From: Micromonospora mirobrigensis
GTDB taxonomy: Bacteria; Actinomycetota; Actinomycetes; Mycobacteriales; Micromonosporaceae
Length of the DNA stretch: 64,000 nucleotides
Assembly (NCBI RefSeq): GCF_900091555.1
Contig: NZ_FMCX01000004.1
Span: forward strand, 186,001-250,000
Direction: 5' to 3'
Below, piece by piece: positions 54,317 through 61,192 of this stretch (positions within the stretch are counted from its first letter, which is position 1; each line of letters begins with the position of its first letter). The notes under the pieces are model-generated. The model was not told the DNA's origin, did not search any database, and saw only the letters and a program-made list of their open reading frames with translations. The position numbers were made by a program, and so were the translations under genes.

Positions 54317-54876
54317 ACCAGCTTGAGGATCCCGTTGGAATAGCTCTGCGACTCCCGCAGCGTCAGCATGTGCTTGTCCCGGTCGGCCCGGCCGAACAGG
54401 CTCTTGCCGGCGCCGAGCAGCACGGGGAAGACGAGCAGGTGGTAGCGGTCGATCAGGTCGGCGTCCGACAGCCGCCGGGCCAGCTCCGCGCTGCCGTGGA
54501 TGAAGATCGCGCCGCCGTCGCCCGCCTTGAGCGCGGCGACGTCCTCGGTGGAGCGCAGGATCGTCGTCGGCCCCCACCCGTCGACCAGGGCGTCGTCGGC
54601 CAGCGTGCCGGACACGACGTACTTGGGCAGGTCCCGGTAGTCGGCGTGGTCCGGCGAGCCGGGCCAGACCGAGGCGAACGCCTCGTAGCTGCGGCGGCCG
54701 AACATCAGCGCGGTGGTGTCGGCGAGCTCCTCGCCCTTGATCGACCAGGCCTCCGGGACGAAGTCGAGGTCCTTGAACACCCAGCCGCCGCAGCGGTGCT
54801 CCTCCCCCGGCCCGCCGCCGGGCGAGTCCACGACGCCGTCGAGCGACATGAAACCGGTGTAGACCAGGTCACGCAT
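54298..54876 (-). CDS. RibD C-terminal / dihydrofolate reductase-like protein
   Basis: A 192-residue protein of the RibD_C/DHFR-like fold: MRDLVYTGFMSLDGVVDSPGG opens the domain, LMFGRRSYEAFASVWPG and GGAIFIHGSAELARRLSDADLIDRYHLLVFPVLLGAGKSLF carry the NADPH-binding core. One of three paralogues within 3.3 kb. Probably an NADPH-dependent reductase of unknown substrate. Confidence 0.88.
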   Translation of the reverse strand: MRDLVYTGFMSLDGVVDSPGGGPGEEHRCGGWVFKDLDFVPEAWSIKGEELADTTALMFGRRSYEAFASVWPGSPDHADYRDLPKYVVSGTLADDALVDGWGPTTILRSTEDVAALKAGDGGAIFIHGSAELARRLSDADLIDRYHLLVFPVLLGAGKSLFGRADRDKHMLTLRESQSYSNGILKLVYDVTR

Positions 54877-54966
54877 GGTGCTGTCCCCTCTTCGTCCGTC
54901 GGGCTGCGGTTCGACCGTAGTCGCCGCGGGGGGCGGTCGTCTTGGACGGAAACGACAGCGGGCGTG

Positions 54967-55800
54967 TCAGGTTCCGGTGCCGCCGCCCGGGTTCCGCTTC
55001 GCAACGCTCTCGGCCTGCCAGGTGTGCAGGTCGGTCACCCACTCCCAGCCGGGCGGCGCCGAGGGGCCGATCCGCGGGTCGTCGGGCTCGCGGCCGTCGC
55101 GCAGGGCGAGCACGTACGCCCGGTCCCGCTCGATCCGCTCCCGCGCCTGACCGGCTCCGCCGACCGACCCGTGGCCGGGGATCAGGACGTCGACGTCGGT
55201 CGCCACCTCCTCCAGCAACGCCAGCGCGGTGAGATGGTCCTCGACCGGGTCGGGACTCTCCAGGTCGAGCATCGGGACCAGGACGTCGGAGAGCATGTCA
55301 CCGGCGACGAGGACGCGGCGCTCCTCGACGAGCAGCGCCGCGTGGCCGACCGCGTGGGCGCGGTGCTCGATGATCCGGGCTGCCGGGCCGTCCCAGGGGA
55401 CCCGGGTCGTTCCGATGGGCAGGGCGGCGATCTGGCCGTACCGGTCCAGTGGGACCTGCCCGGCGATCTCCGTCTCGGCCAGGTGCTCGGTGACCCTGGC
55501 CTTCAGGTCCGGGTCGGACAACTGCTCGGTGACGGCGGCCGCGCAGCGGGCCGTGCCGTAGCGGGGCGCCTCGCCGAGGCGGGCGTGCCAGAGCAGGTGG
55601 TCCCAGTCCGGGTGGGTCGAGAAGCCCGCCATGACGGTCCGGTCCGATGCGGACAGGTCGTCGGCGAGGCAGGCGAGTTCCTGGCCGGTCAGGCCGGGGT
55701 CGACGAGCAGCACGCCGGCGGGGCCCTCCAGGACGGTGGTGTTGGTCCGGAGGAACCCGCTCTGGTGGACGAGCACCCCGTCCGCGACCTGCCTCAGCAC
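54967..55800 (-). CDS. MBL-fold metallohydrolase
   Basis: A 277-residue metallo-beta-lactamase-fold protein. The metal motif is STHPDWDHLLW (HxDxDH instead of the usual HxHxDH), followed by AVGHAALLVEERRVLVAGDM and LIPGHGSVGG, the later ligands. GTG 55800 overlaps the stop of the upstream reductase gene by seven bases, so both are translated from one message. Hydrolase of unknown substrate; the Asp in place of one His may alter metal binding. Confidence 0.85.
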   Translation of the reverse strand: MLRQVADGVLVHQSGFLRTNTTVLEGPAGVLLVDPGLTGQELACLADDLSASDRTVMAGFSTHPDWDHLLWHARLGEAPRYGTARCAAAVTEQLSDPDLKARVTEHLAETEIAGQVPLDRYGQIAALPIGTTRVPWDGPAARIIEHRAHAVGHAALLVEERRVLVAGDMLSDVLVPMLDLESPDPVEDHLTALALLEEVATDVDVLIPGHGSVGGAGQARERIERDRAYVLALRDGREPDDPRIGPSAPPGWEWVTDLHTWQAESVAKRNPGGGTGT

Positions 55801-56381
55801 GGGATCGTCTCCCGGATCGTGTAGTGGTGCATCGTGACGCCCTGCGAGAACGACCGCTGCTCGACCAGGTCGAGGTCGATCGGCCGGTCGTAGTCGTCGA
55901 AGAGCGGCCGGCCGAAACCGAGGATCGACGGGTGGGTGAAGAGCAGCAGCTCGTCGAGGAGCCCGGCCCGGAGCAGTTGGGTGGCGATAGTCGCGCCGCC
56001 GACGCCGATCGTGCCGTCGGTCCCGGCGCGCAGGGCGGCGAGTTGGTCGATCGCGTCGTCCCCGCCGAAGATCCGGGTGTGGTGGTCGGCGCGGTCGCGG
56101 GTGCGGGAGACGAGCACCTTGGGCGCGTCGGTCCAGATGTGGCCGTACTCCCGCATGACCTGCGGCAGCGAGGCGTCCTCGCGGGCCCGCGGCCAGTACT
56201 CCTCCATCGTCTCGTAGATGACCCGGCCCTGGACCATGGCCGCGAGCCGGCGGGCCCGGGCGTTGAACTCGCGGTGCAGCTCCTCGTCGATGCGCAGCCA
56301 TTCGCCGGCGCCGTCGTCCCCGGGGACCTGCTCGATCCGCAGGTCGAGGGAGACGTTCATCCAGTACAGGAAGCGGCCCAT
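55794..56381 (-). CDS. RibD C-terminal / dihydrofolate reductase-like protein
   Basis: A 195-residue member of the same family: MGRFLYWMNVSLDLRIEQVPGDDG, VQGRVIYETMEEYWPRA, KVLVSRTRDRAD, GTIGVGGATIATQLLRAGLLDELLLFTHPSILGFGRPLF. ATG 56381 is preferred; an upstream ATG at 56396 lies inside the operator-like repeat. Divergent from the HxlR regulator with a shared control region, and coupled to the MBL-fold gene. Confidence 0.87.
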   Translation of the reverse strand: MGRFLYWMNVSLDLRIEQVPGDDGAGEWLRIDEELHREFNARARRLAAMVQGRVIYETMEEYWPRAREDASLPQVMREYGHIWTDAPKVLVSRTRDRADHHTRIFGGDDAIDQLAALRAGTDGTIGVGGATIATQLLRAGLLDELLLFTHPSILGFGRPLFDDYDRPIDLDLVEQRSFSQGVTMHHYTIRETIPC

Positions 56382-56396
56382 CCGGCCCCCGTTCAT

Positions 56397-56419
56397 AGTG
56401 GTTGCGATTTGCAACTACT
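56397..56419. promoter_or_regulatory. Operator-like inverted repeat between reductase and HxlR genes
   Basis: AGTGGTTGC (56397-56405) and GCAACTACT (56411-56419) are inverted repeats with one mismatch and a five-base spacer, in the 72-bp divergent intergenic region. HxlR-type regulators bind such sites next to their own gene. The AT-rich bases that follow (CTATTGAGG) may form a promoter. Binding is inferred. Confidence 0.55.
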
Positions 56420-56453
56420 CTATTGAGGACGAGATGCCTGTCAAGGAGGAAGT

Positions 56454-56963
56454 GTGGAACCACGGTCCGGGTGTCCGATCAACGCCGCCGTCGAGGTGCT
56501 CGGGGACCGCTGGTCGCTGCTGGTGCTCCGCGACGTCATCTTCGGCGACCGCCGCCACTTCCGGGCCCTGCTCACCGGATCGATCGAGGGCATCGCGTCG
56601 AACATCCTCGCCGACCGCCTCGTGCGGCTCGTCGACGCCGGGATCCTCACCCGTGGCACCGCGGCGCGCGGGCAGCGGGCTCGCTACAGCCTCACCGAGG
56701 CCGGCATCCGGACCCTCCCGGTGATCCACGCGCTGGGCGAGTGGGGGCTGGACTGGTGTCCGGGCAGCGACGAGCTGCGGATCCGGCAGCAGATCATGCG
56801 GGACGAGGGGCCGGAGTTCGTCGAGGAACTGATGGACGAGCTTCGGGTACGCCACCTGGACGCCCCGCCGAAGGCGCAGGACGGGCCGGGGGCCTTCGAG
56901 CGGCTGGACGCGGCGTACGCCGCCGAGCGGGAACGCCGGATCGGTCAGCGGCGCACCCGGTAG
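56454..56963 (+). CDS. HxlR-family transcriptional regulator
   Basis: A 169-residue winged-helix protein. CPINAAVEVLGDRWSLLVLRDVIFGDRRHFRALLTGSIEGIASNILADRLVRLVDAGILTR (residues 7-67) is the HxlR signature with its N-terminal cysteine (Cys7), which in some relatives senses electrophiles. GTG start, GGAGGAAG upstream. Divergent from a reductase/MBL pair, convergent (19-bp overlap) with the third reductase gene. Confidence 0.9.
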   Translation: MEPRSGCPINAAVEVLGDRWSLLVLRDVIFGDRRHFRALLTGSIEGIASNILADRLVRLVDAGILTRGTAARGQRARYSLTEAGIRTLPVIHALGEWGLDWCPGSDELRIRQQIMRDEGPEFVEELMDELRVRHLDAPPKAQDGPGAFERLDAAYAAERERRIGQRRTR

Positions 56964-57526
56964 CGCAGGTGGAGCACCCGGTCACCCCGGACCACCAGGT
57001 CAGGATCCGCCAACAGGTGCTGCGCGTCGACCGAGCCGAAGTAGCGCTTGCCCGACCCGAACACGACGGGTACGACGTCCATCCGTACCTCGTCGACCAG
57101 GCCGGCGGCGAGCACCTGGCCACCGACGTCGCCGGCGGCGACCTCGACCACGCGGTCGCCCGCGAGTTCCTGCGCCCTGGCCACGGCCGCCTCGACCCCG
57201 TCGACGAAGTGGAACGGCGCCCCGGCGTCCCAGCCCTCCGGCGCCGGCCGGTGCGTCACGACGACCACGTGGTCGACCCCACCCGGCGGCTTCCCGTCCC
57301 AGCCGTCCGTCAGGTCGAAGACGTGCCGGCCGACGACCGTCACCCCGATCTGGTCCCAGTACGCCCGGGTGTGGTCGTAGGACGCCTGCGACACCGTCAA
57401 CGCGCCGCTGTCGTCCAGCGGGACGTCACCGCCCGACAGCCAGTCGAACAGCGGCCCGGGCTGATCCTTCTCGTCCGCGATGAAGCCGTCCACCGACACC
57501 GAGCTGTACATGACCACCGTGCCCAC
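56945..57526 (-). CDS. RibD C-terminal / dihydrofolate reductase-like protein
   Basis: A 193-residue third member of the family: VVMYSSVSVDGFIADEKDQPGPLFDWLSGGD at the start, TVVGRHVFDLTDGWDGKPPGG and VVEVAAGDVGGQVLAAGLVDEVRMDVVPVVFGSGKRYFG carry the cofactor-binding core. GTG 57526 follows GGAGA. Flanked by HxlR and AraC regulators, either of which may control it. Confidence 0.88.
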   Translation of the reverse strand: MGTVVMYSSVSVDGFIADEKDQPGPLFDWLSGGDVPLDDSGALTVSQASYDHTRAYWDQIGVTVVGRHVFDLTDGWDGKPPGGVDHVVVVTHRPAPEGWDAGAPFHFVDGVEAAVARAQELAGDRVVEVAAGDVGGQVLAAGLVDEVRMDVVPVVFGSGKRYFGSVDAQHLLADPDLVVRGDRVLHLRYRVRR

Positions 57527-57594
57527 TCCGGCTCTCCTCTGCCCTTGGGATGCCCCCAAGCTAGCGTGGCCTGAGCTGGCGCTCTTGTAGAAAA

Positions 57595-58440
57595 TCAATC
57601 GAGCGGCAGGGGCCAGCCGTCCAGCGTGTGGCCGGGATGTTCGCGCAGGAACCGCCGCCGGACCTCGACGTACCGGGTCGGCGTCAGCCCGGTGAACGCC
57701 CGGAACTCGTGGCCGAAGTGGGCCTGGTCGAAATAACCGGCGCCGCCGGCGAGACCGGCCCAGTCGACCGGCCCGGCGGGGTCGATCGCGAACACGGTGG
57801 CGGCGAAGCGGTACGTGCGGGCCAACCGCTTCGGCGTGACGCCGACGAGCTCCTTGAACCGCTGGGCCAGATGCGTGCCGCTGACCCCGGCCGCCAGGCT
57901 CAGGTCGCCGATCGCCACCGTCCCACCGGTCGACGCGATGACGCTGCTCGTGTGGCGGACCAGCGCCAGGCCGGCGGTCTCGCGCAGCCGTCGCATCAGC
58001 TCCTCCTCGAGCAGCGTCAGCATCTCGTGCGGTCCGTCCGCCGTGGCCAGCCGGTCCCGCAGCTCGGCGGTGGCGCCCCGCCCCCAGACCTGCTCCACCG
58101 TCACCGGCCGGTCACGCAGCTCGGCCGCGGGCATCGGCAGGAACGGCGCCAGCCCCCACGGCTTGAAGTGCACGCCGACCGAGCGGGTCGGGCGCGGGTA
58201 GCCGAACTCCACCGCGCGGGTGGGCGTGGTGACCACACAGCCGTCGGCGTACTCGGCCGTCTCGATGTCGGCGCCCGCGCGGATCCGGAACGGCGCCCCG
58301 AGGTTGACGATGAGCAGCGCCGCCGGCATGGGCGGCAGCGTCAGCCGGGCGTACGGCGGCACACCCTCCAGGTGGTAGATGTCGTCGATCAGCCCGTCCA
58401 GCGGCGGTCGCGGCACTCTGGACACGTACTCCACGCCCAC
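57595..58440 (-). CDS. AraC-family transcriptional regulator
   Basis: A 281-residue regulator. The N-terminal half (RPPLDGLIDDIYHLEGVPPYARLTLPPMPAALLIVNLGAPFRI) is the cupin-like domain of DUF6597-type AraC proteins; the C-terminal HTH spans about residues 175-270 (LSLAAGVSGTHLAQRFKELVGVTPKRLARTYRFAATV...GGAGYFDQAHFGHEFRAFTGLTPTRY). GTG 58440 is preferred over longer frames. It ends 68 bases upstream of the third reductase gene on the same strand and is the last chromosomal-looking gene before the right-hand element. Confidence 0.85.
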   Translation of the reverse strand: MGVEYVSRVPRPPLDGLIDDIYHLEGVPPYARLTLPPMPAALLIVNLGAPFRIRAGADIETAEYADGCVVTTPTRAVEFGYPRPTRSVGVHFKPWGLAPFLPMPAAELRDRPVTVEQVWGRGATAELRDRLATADGPHEMLTLLEEELMRRLRETAGLALVRHTSSVIASTGGTVAIGDLSLAAGVSGTHLAQRFKELVGVTPKRLARTYRFAATVFAIDPAGPVDWAGLAGGAGYFDQAHFGHEFRAFTGLTPTRYVEVRRRFLREHPGHTLDGWPLPLD

Positions 58441-58547
58441 AGCATCGCAGAGAGGGGCGGCCCTGGCAGGCACCCCGACGAAGGTCGGAGCGCCTGCGGC
58501 GATCACTTGGCGTTGGAATAACTAGCGATCTTCCCCGACCAGCGGAA

Positions 58548-58567
58548 AGGGCCGCCGTAGCGGCCCT
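58548..58567 (-). terminator. Hairpin at the left end of the element
   Basis: AGGGCCGC-CGTA-GCGGCCCT: an 8-bp perfect stem with a four-base loop. Read on the minus strand it is followed by TTTCC, suiting termination of the small HTH gene at 58655-58867, 88 bases upstream. Confidence 0.5.
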
Positions 58568-58624
58568 GACCTGCGATTTTGCCTCTCACGTCGTCTCAGT
58601 GGATCTCATCCGATCCGGCCCCCA

Positions 58625-58643
58625 TGTGCCCCGGGTGTGCCCC
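58625..58643. repeat. TGTGCCCC direct repeats near element boundary
   Basis: TGTGCCCC at 58625-58632 is repeated at 58636-58643, 11 bp apart, that is one helical turn. Short direct repeats of this kind are typical arm-type binding sites of tyrosine integrases next to an attachment site. The role is inferred from position. Confidence 0.45.
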
Positions 58644-58654
58644 AGCGCTGACCG

Positions 58655-58867
58655 TCACTCCGGGTCGATGCCGGCAGCGCGGCAGATCTGGCGGACGCGC
58701 TCGCGGGTGAGGCCTGACGCCTTCACGATGTCGGCCTGACGCACCCTCGCGCGGGCAGCGGCCACTATCTCCGGCGCGAGCTGCTCGCGGGTCTTCTCGG
58801 CGGCGGCGCGCTGCTCCGCGTACTGCTTGCCGAGCCCGGCCAGGCGCGTCAGGTCGTAATCGCTCAT
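58655..58867 (-). CDS. Small helix-turn-helix protein of the element
   Basis: A 70-residue protein. The N-terminal half is a charged helix (LTRLAGLGKQYAEQRAAAEKTREQLAPEIVAAARA); the C-terminal half RVRQADIVKASGLTRERVRQICRAAGIDPE reads as a helix-turn-helix. ATG 58867. It faces a control region with repeated TTGGC/GCCAA half-sites and is divergent from the DUF6907-type genes, as expected for a repressor of the element; that role is inference. Confidence 0.8.
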   Translation of the reverse strand: MSDYDLTRLAGLGKQYAEQRAAAEKTREQLAPEIVAAARARVRQADIVKASGLTRERVRQICRAAGIDPE

Positions 58868-58889
58868 GGCGTGCATCATGCCACAAGAT

Positions 58890-58951
58890 CTTGGCCTTCC
58901 GATAGGCCAAGGTGTTGACGTACCGCCAACGCCTATGCCAAGCTGTTGGCA
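58890..58951. promoter_or_regulatory. Divergent control region with TTGGC/GCCAA half-sites
   Basis: Two inverted repeats: CTTGGCCT-6-AGGCCAAG (58890-58911) and TGCCAA-GCTG-TTGGCA (58936-58951), with a further CGCCAA at 58924-58929 between them. A TTGACG -35-like hexamer lies at 58915-58920. The region separates the minus-strand HTH gene from the plus-strand DUF6907-type genes and is probably the operator/promoter switch of this part of the element. Confidence 0.6.
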
Positions 58952-58962
58952 AGAACGAAGAC

Positions 58963-59017
58963 GGGCCCGGCAGGAGTTGCACCTCCTGAGCCCCGGGCCC
59001 TTGATCGCCCCAGGAGG
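58963..59017 (+). promoter_or_regulatory. Structured leader with two alternative pairings of the ribosome binding site
   Basis: GGGCCCGG-CAGGAG (58963-58976) can pair with CTCCTG (58983-58988) and CCGGGCCC (58993-59000) as one hairpin with a small bulge. The bases CCTCCTG (58982-58988) are also an exact complement of the true ribosome binding site CAGGAGG (59011-59017) in front of the ATG at 59025. The two pairings exclude each other, so the leader could act as a translational switch or simply as a terminator-like hairpin. Confidence 0.45.
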
Positions 59018-59024
59018 CGACCCG

Positions 59025-59624
59025 ATGACCATCATCGCATCCGCACCCGTCCCGCCGGCCTCGCGTCTCGACGACGCCGACACCACCGATCTCCGCTCGA
59101 TCCCCCGTCCCCGCCCGGCCGCCGACCTCCTGGACGACCGGTACGCCGCTGGCTACGCCGACGGCCTGCACCGGGCGTTCACCGCGTCCCGGCCGGTCAT
59201 CACCGACGCCGAGCTGATCGAGCTGGCCACGCACCACAACCCGGCCGGCGTGCACGAGCTCGCCCGGGCCATTACCGCCGGCTGCCCGGCCTGGTGCACC
59301 GAGGACCACCGGGGCCAGGTGACCGAGCAGGACGGCTTCTCCATCGGCCTGGTCCACGAGCGCGTGCTGGTCGAGCTGACCGCGCAGGACCCGTCCTGGT
59401 CCGCCGAGCACGCGGCCACCGCCACCGTGTACGTGGAGGCCACCACCGAGCGCGGCGAGGTGACCACGGCCCCGCGGGTGGTGCTGACCGTCGCCGAGGA
59501 CGACCAGGGGCACTGGCACGGCAGCGAGAACACCGAGGGTTGGACCGGCACCCCGGCCGAGGCCCGCCGCCTGGCCGCCGCGCTGCTGGCCGCCGCCGAG
59601 CTCGTGGACGGGAGCGCGCGATGA
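59025..59624 (+). CDS. DUF6907-type small cysteine-motif protein
   Basis: A 199-residue protein. ATG 59025 has CAGGAGG seven bases ahead. The first third is probably disordered, residues about 33-80 helical; the core begins with CPAWCTEDH near residue 87, the Cys-Pro-x-Trp-Cys-x-x-x-His signature shared with the next gene, followed by beta-rich sequence (VYVEATTERGEVTTAPRVVLTVAEDD) and a final helix. I associate this motif with DUF6907, common in actinobacterial mobile elements. Function unknown. Its stop overlaps the next ATG (ATGA). Confidence 0.8.
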   Translation: MTIIASAPVPPASRLDDADTTDLRSIPRPRPAADLLDDRYAAGYADGLHRAFTASRPVITDAELIELATHHNPAGVHELARAITAGCPAWCTEDHRGQVTEQDGFSIGLVHERVLVELTAQDPSWSAEHAATATVYVEATTERGEVTTAPRVVLTVAEDDQGHWHGSENTEGWTGTPAEARRLAAALLAAAELVDGSAR

Positions 59625-59983
59625 CCGCCACCGCCGCACGTACGGCCACCTGCCCGCCCTGGTGCGTCGAGCACTACACCGCCGAGGACGGCACGCAGAA
59701 CCACTCCGGCCCGTTCACCCGCGGCGTGGTCGGCGAGTCCGCCACCAGCGGCGAGCCCATGGAGGTGAACGTCTGGCCGGAGCTCCGCGTAACCCCGGAC
59801 GGTCACGCCTACCCGGTCGGCATCATCGGCGAGACGCACCGGGAGCCGGACGACTTCGAGATGAGCCCGGAGCAGCTCCGCCGCCTGGCCGCCCACTGCA
59901 TCGCCGTGGCTCAGATGTGCGAGCAGGTCATCGCGGAGCGGAACGCGTCCCAGCCTGATTCCGCCTTGCTGGGCCGCCAGTAG
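59621..59983 (+). CDS. DUF6907-type small cysteine-motif protein (paralogue)
   Basis: A 120-residue protein with the same signature near its start (CPPWCVEHY, residues 11-19), then a short beta region and the C-terminal helix EQLRRLAAHCIAVAQMCEQVIAERNA. It is a shorter relative of the preceding protein and is translated from an overlapping ATGA. The Cys pair plus His may bind zinc. A hairpin about 65 bases downstream could end the transcript. Confidence 0.8.
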   Translation: MTATAARTATCPPWCVEHYTAEDGTQNHSGPFTRGVVGESATSGEPMEVNVWPELRVTPDGHAYPVGIIGETHREPDDFEMSPEQLRRLAAHCIAVAQMCEQVIAERNASQPDSALLGRQ

Positions 59984-60046
59984 CCGCGTACCGGCATCCG
60001 AGCCTGGCCCTACCTTGCTCGGCGGCCGGTAGCGGTAGCACGCCAG

Positions 60047-60088
60047 AGACCCCCGAAACCCCCGGAACCCGGGTTAGGTCGGGGGCCT
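60047..60088 (+). terminator. Hairpin downstream of DUF6907-type genes
   Basis: Bases 60047-60056 pair with 60079-60088 with one mismatch (AGACCCCCGA/TCGGGGGCCT); the loop holds the palindrome AACCCGGGTT. It begins 64 bases after the second gene's stop. Probably a terminator. Confidence 0.45.
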
Positions 60089-60413
60089 CTGCTCGTCTGC
60101 TACTTGCTACCTGGTGGCGTTTCCGCTGGTCGCGGGCGGCGGTCCAGGTAGCGCGGGAAGGTAGCGCGGCTGCTACCGGTAGCGCGGGCGGCGCTACTGC
60201 CGGCGGGTCGCGGTCGCGGCGAGCGGTCCCCCTCGAAGTGCCTCAGGGTGCGGTTTTCGGGCCTCGGCGGGGGTGCCGCGACCGCGCGACCAACGGGCGT
60301 TGTTGCTGGTGGGGGCCGGTCGCGGGGCTGGTCGCGGAACCGCGACCATGCTGCGCCCCGCGACCGGCCCTGATGGGCCGTTGAGCAGGGATGTCCCCGG
60401 GGACCGGGGACAT

Positions 60414-60434
60414 GGGGCTAGGGGCTAGGGGCTA
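60414..60434 (+). repeat. Three tandem GGGGCTA units
   Basis: GGGGCTA occurs three times without a gap (60414-60420, 60421-60427, 60428-60434), followed by GCAGTAGCCCC, which can fold back on the last unit. GGGGCTA recurs once more near 60449. Confidence 0.7.
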
Positions 60435-60575
60435 GCAGTAGCCCCCACCGGGGCTAGCAGGGCTATCCGCTATCCGGGCTTCCTCGCGCAGGTCGCGGCG
60501 GGTGCAAGTGCGCTAGCTGGCGCGCCGTCGGATAGCGCACGGCGGGGCCCGGTTGGCGGGTCGCGCTATCGCCGC

Positions 60576-60638
60576 TGGCGGGTTGAGTGGCGGGTTCCGT
60601 GGCGGGCTGGTTGGCGGGTTGAGTGGCGGGTTCCGTGG
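60576..60638. repeat. 27-bp direct repeat pair
   Basis: A 27-base sequence beginning TGGCGGGTTGAGTGGCGGGT at 60576-60602 is repeated exactly at 60612-60638. Each copy contains two smaller TGGCGGGTT units; further GGCGGGT copies flank them (60555, 60648). No coding role is supported. Confidence 0.75.
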
Positions 60639-60666
60639 TCGCCAAATGGCGGGTCGGGTCGCGGTA

Positions 60667-60706
60667 CGTACCACGTGGTACGGACGTCGCCGTACCACGT
60701 GGTACG
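60667..60706. repeat. Two 16-bp perfect palindromes CGTACCACGTGGTACG
   Basis: The palindrome CGTACCACGTGGTACG occurs at 60667-60682 and again at 60691-60706, centres 24 bp apart. Two degenerate relatives follow (GTGGTACG near 60711; GTGGTACGTACC at 60735-60746) and reach the end of the minus-strand structural gene. The regular spacing and symmetry fit binding sites for a dimeric protein. Confidence 0.8.
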
Positions 60707-60747
60707 CGCAGTGGTACGGCGGGCGCGCAGCGGCGTGGTACGTACCG

Positions 60748-61179
60748 TCAGCCCCCGAGGTACTCGACGTAGAAGTAGGTCGGCCGGTTGGAGCTGGCCT
60801 CGCGGTACGCGTTGCCAGTGCCGGAGCGCAGACAGGTGGCCACGAACGTCTTCGTGGCGGTCGCCGTGGCGGTGTACTCGAACTCGACCTGGAACAGGTT
60901 GCCCACGGTGCCGGAGTTGGGCAGCGGCAGGTAGTCCACGGTCCGTTCCGCACCGGTGAGGGAGTCCTCGCGCAGCCGGGGCGTCGCGACGTCACCGGCC
61001 ACCGAGGTGCCGATACGGGTGATCAGCCGCACCCGGTAGGTGCGGCCCGTCACCAGCGGCGCCGACACGGTGGCGATGACCGTCTCGGCGGTGAAGGTGG
61101 CGGAGTCGGTGTCCAGGTACGTGGTGGCGATCCGCTCACCGGGGATCCGCCCCGCGTCCAGTCTCTGCCCTGCCGGCAT
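60748..61179 (-). CDS. Phage structural protein (small, downstream of tail-associated gene)
   Basis: A 143-residue, beta-rich protein (TTYLDTDSATFTAETVIATVSAPLVTGRTYRVRLITRIG...NRPTYFYVEYLGG). It follows the large tail-associated gene by 13 bases on the same strand and resembles small structural proteins in phages of actinomycetes. I do not recognise the exact family. Its 3' end abuts the repeat-rich region. Confidence 0.7.
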   Translation of the reverse strand: MPAGQRLDAGRIPGERIATTYLDTDSATFTAETVIATVSAPLVTGRTYRVRLITRIGTSVAGDVATPRLREDSLTGAERTVDYLPLPNSGTVGNLFQVEFEYTATATATKTFVATCLRSGTGNAYREASSNRPTYFYVEYLGG

Positions 61180-61192
61180 CAGCGCTCTCCTC

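Larger units (their letters stand above)
59984..60747. other. 764-bp repeat-rich non-coding region of the element
   Basis: No gene is supported here. The stretch is packed with short repeats: about ten GTAGC/GCTAC pentamers between 59990 and 60450, several GGTCGCGG/CCGCGACC boxes between 60130 and 60370, three tandem GGGGCTA units, a 27-bp direct repeat and two 16-bp palindromes. One minus-strand frame (60463-60645, TTG start) encodes a Thr/Pro/Gln repeat and is probably not real. The density of repeats suggests a control, packaging or replication region. Confidence 0.55.

Noticed and set aside
60576..60638. Possible CRISPR array
   Set aside because: Only two copies of a 27-bp repeat, with a nine-base separation, internal sub-repeats and no cas genes.
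60463..60645. Minus-strand frame encoding a Thr-Glu-Pro-Ala-Thr-Gln repeat
   Set aside because: TTG start, no ribosome binding site, and the amino-acid repeat follows directly from the DNA repeat units in a non-coding, repeat-rich region.
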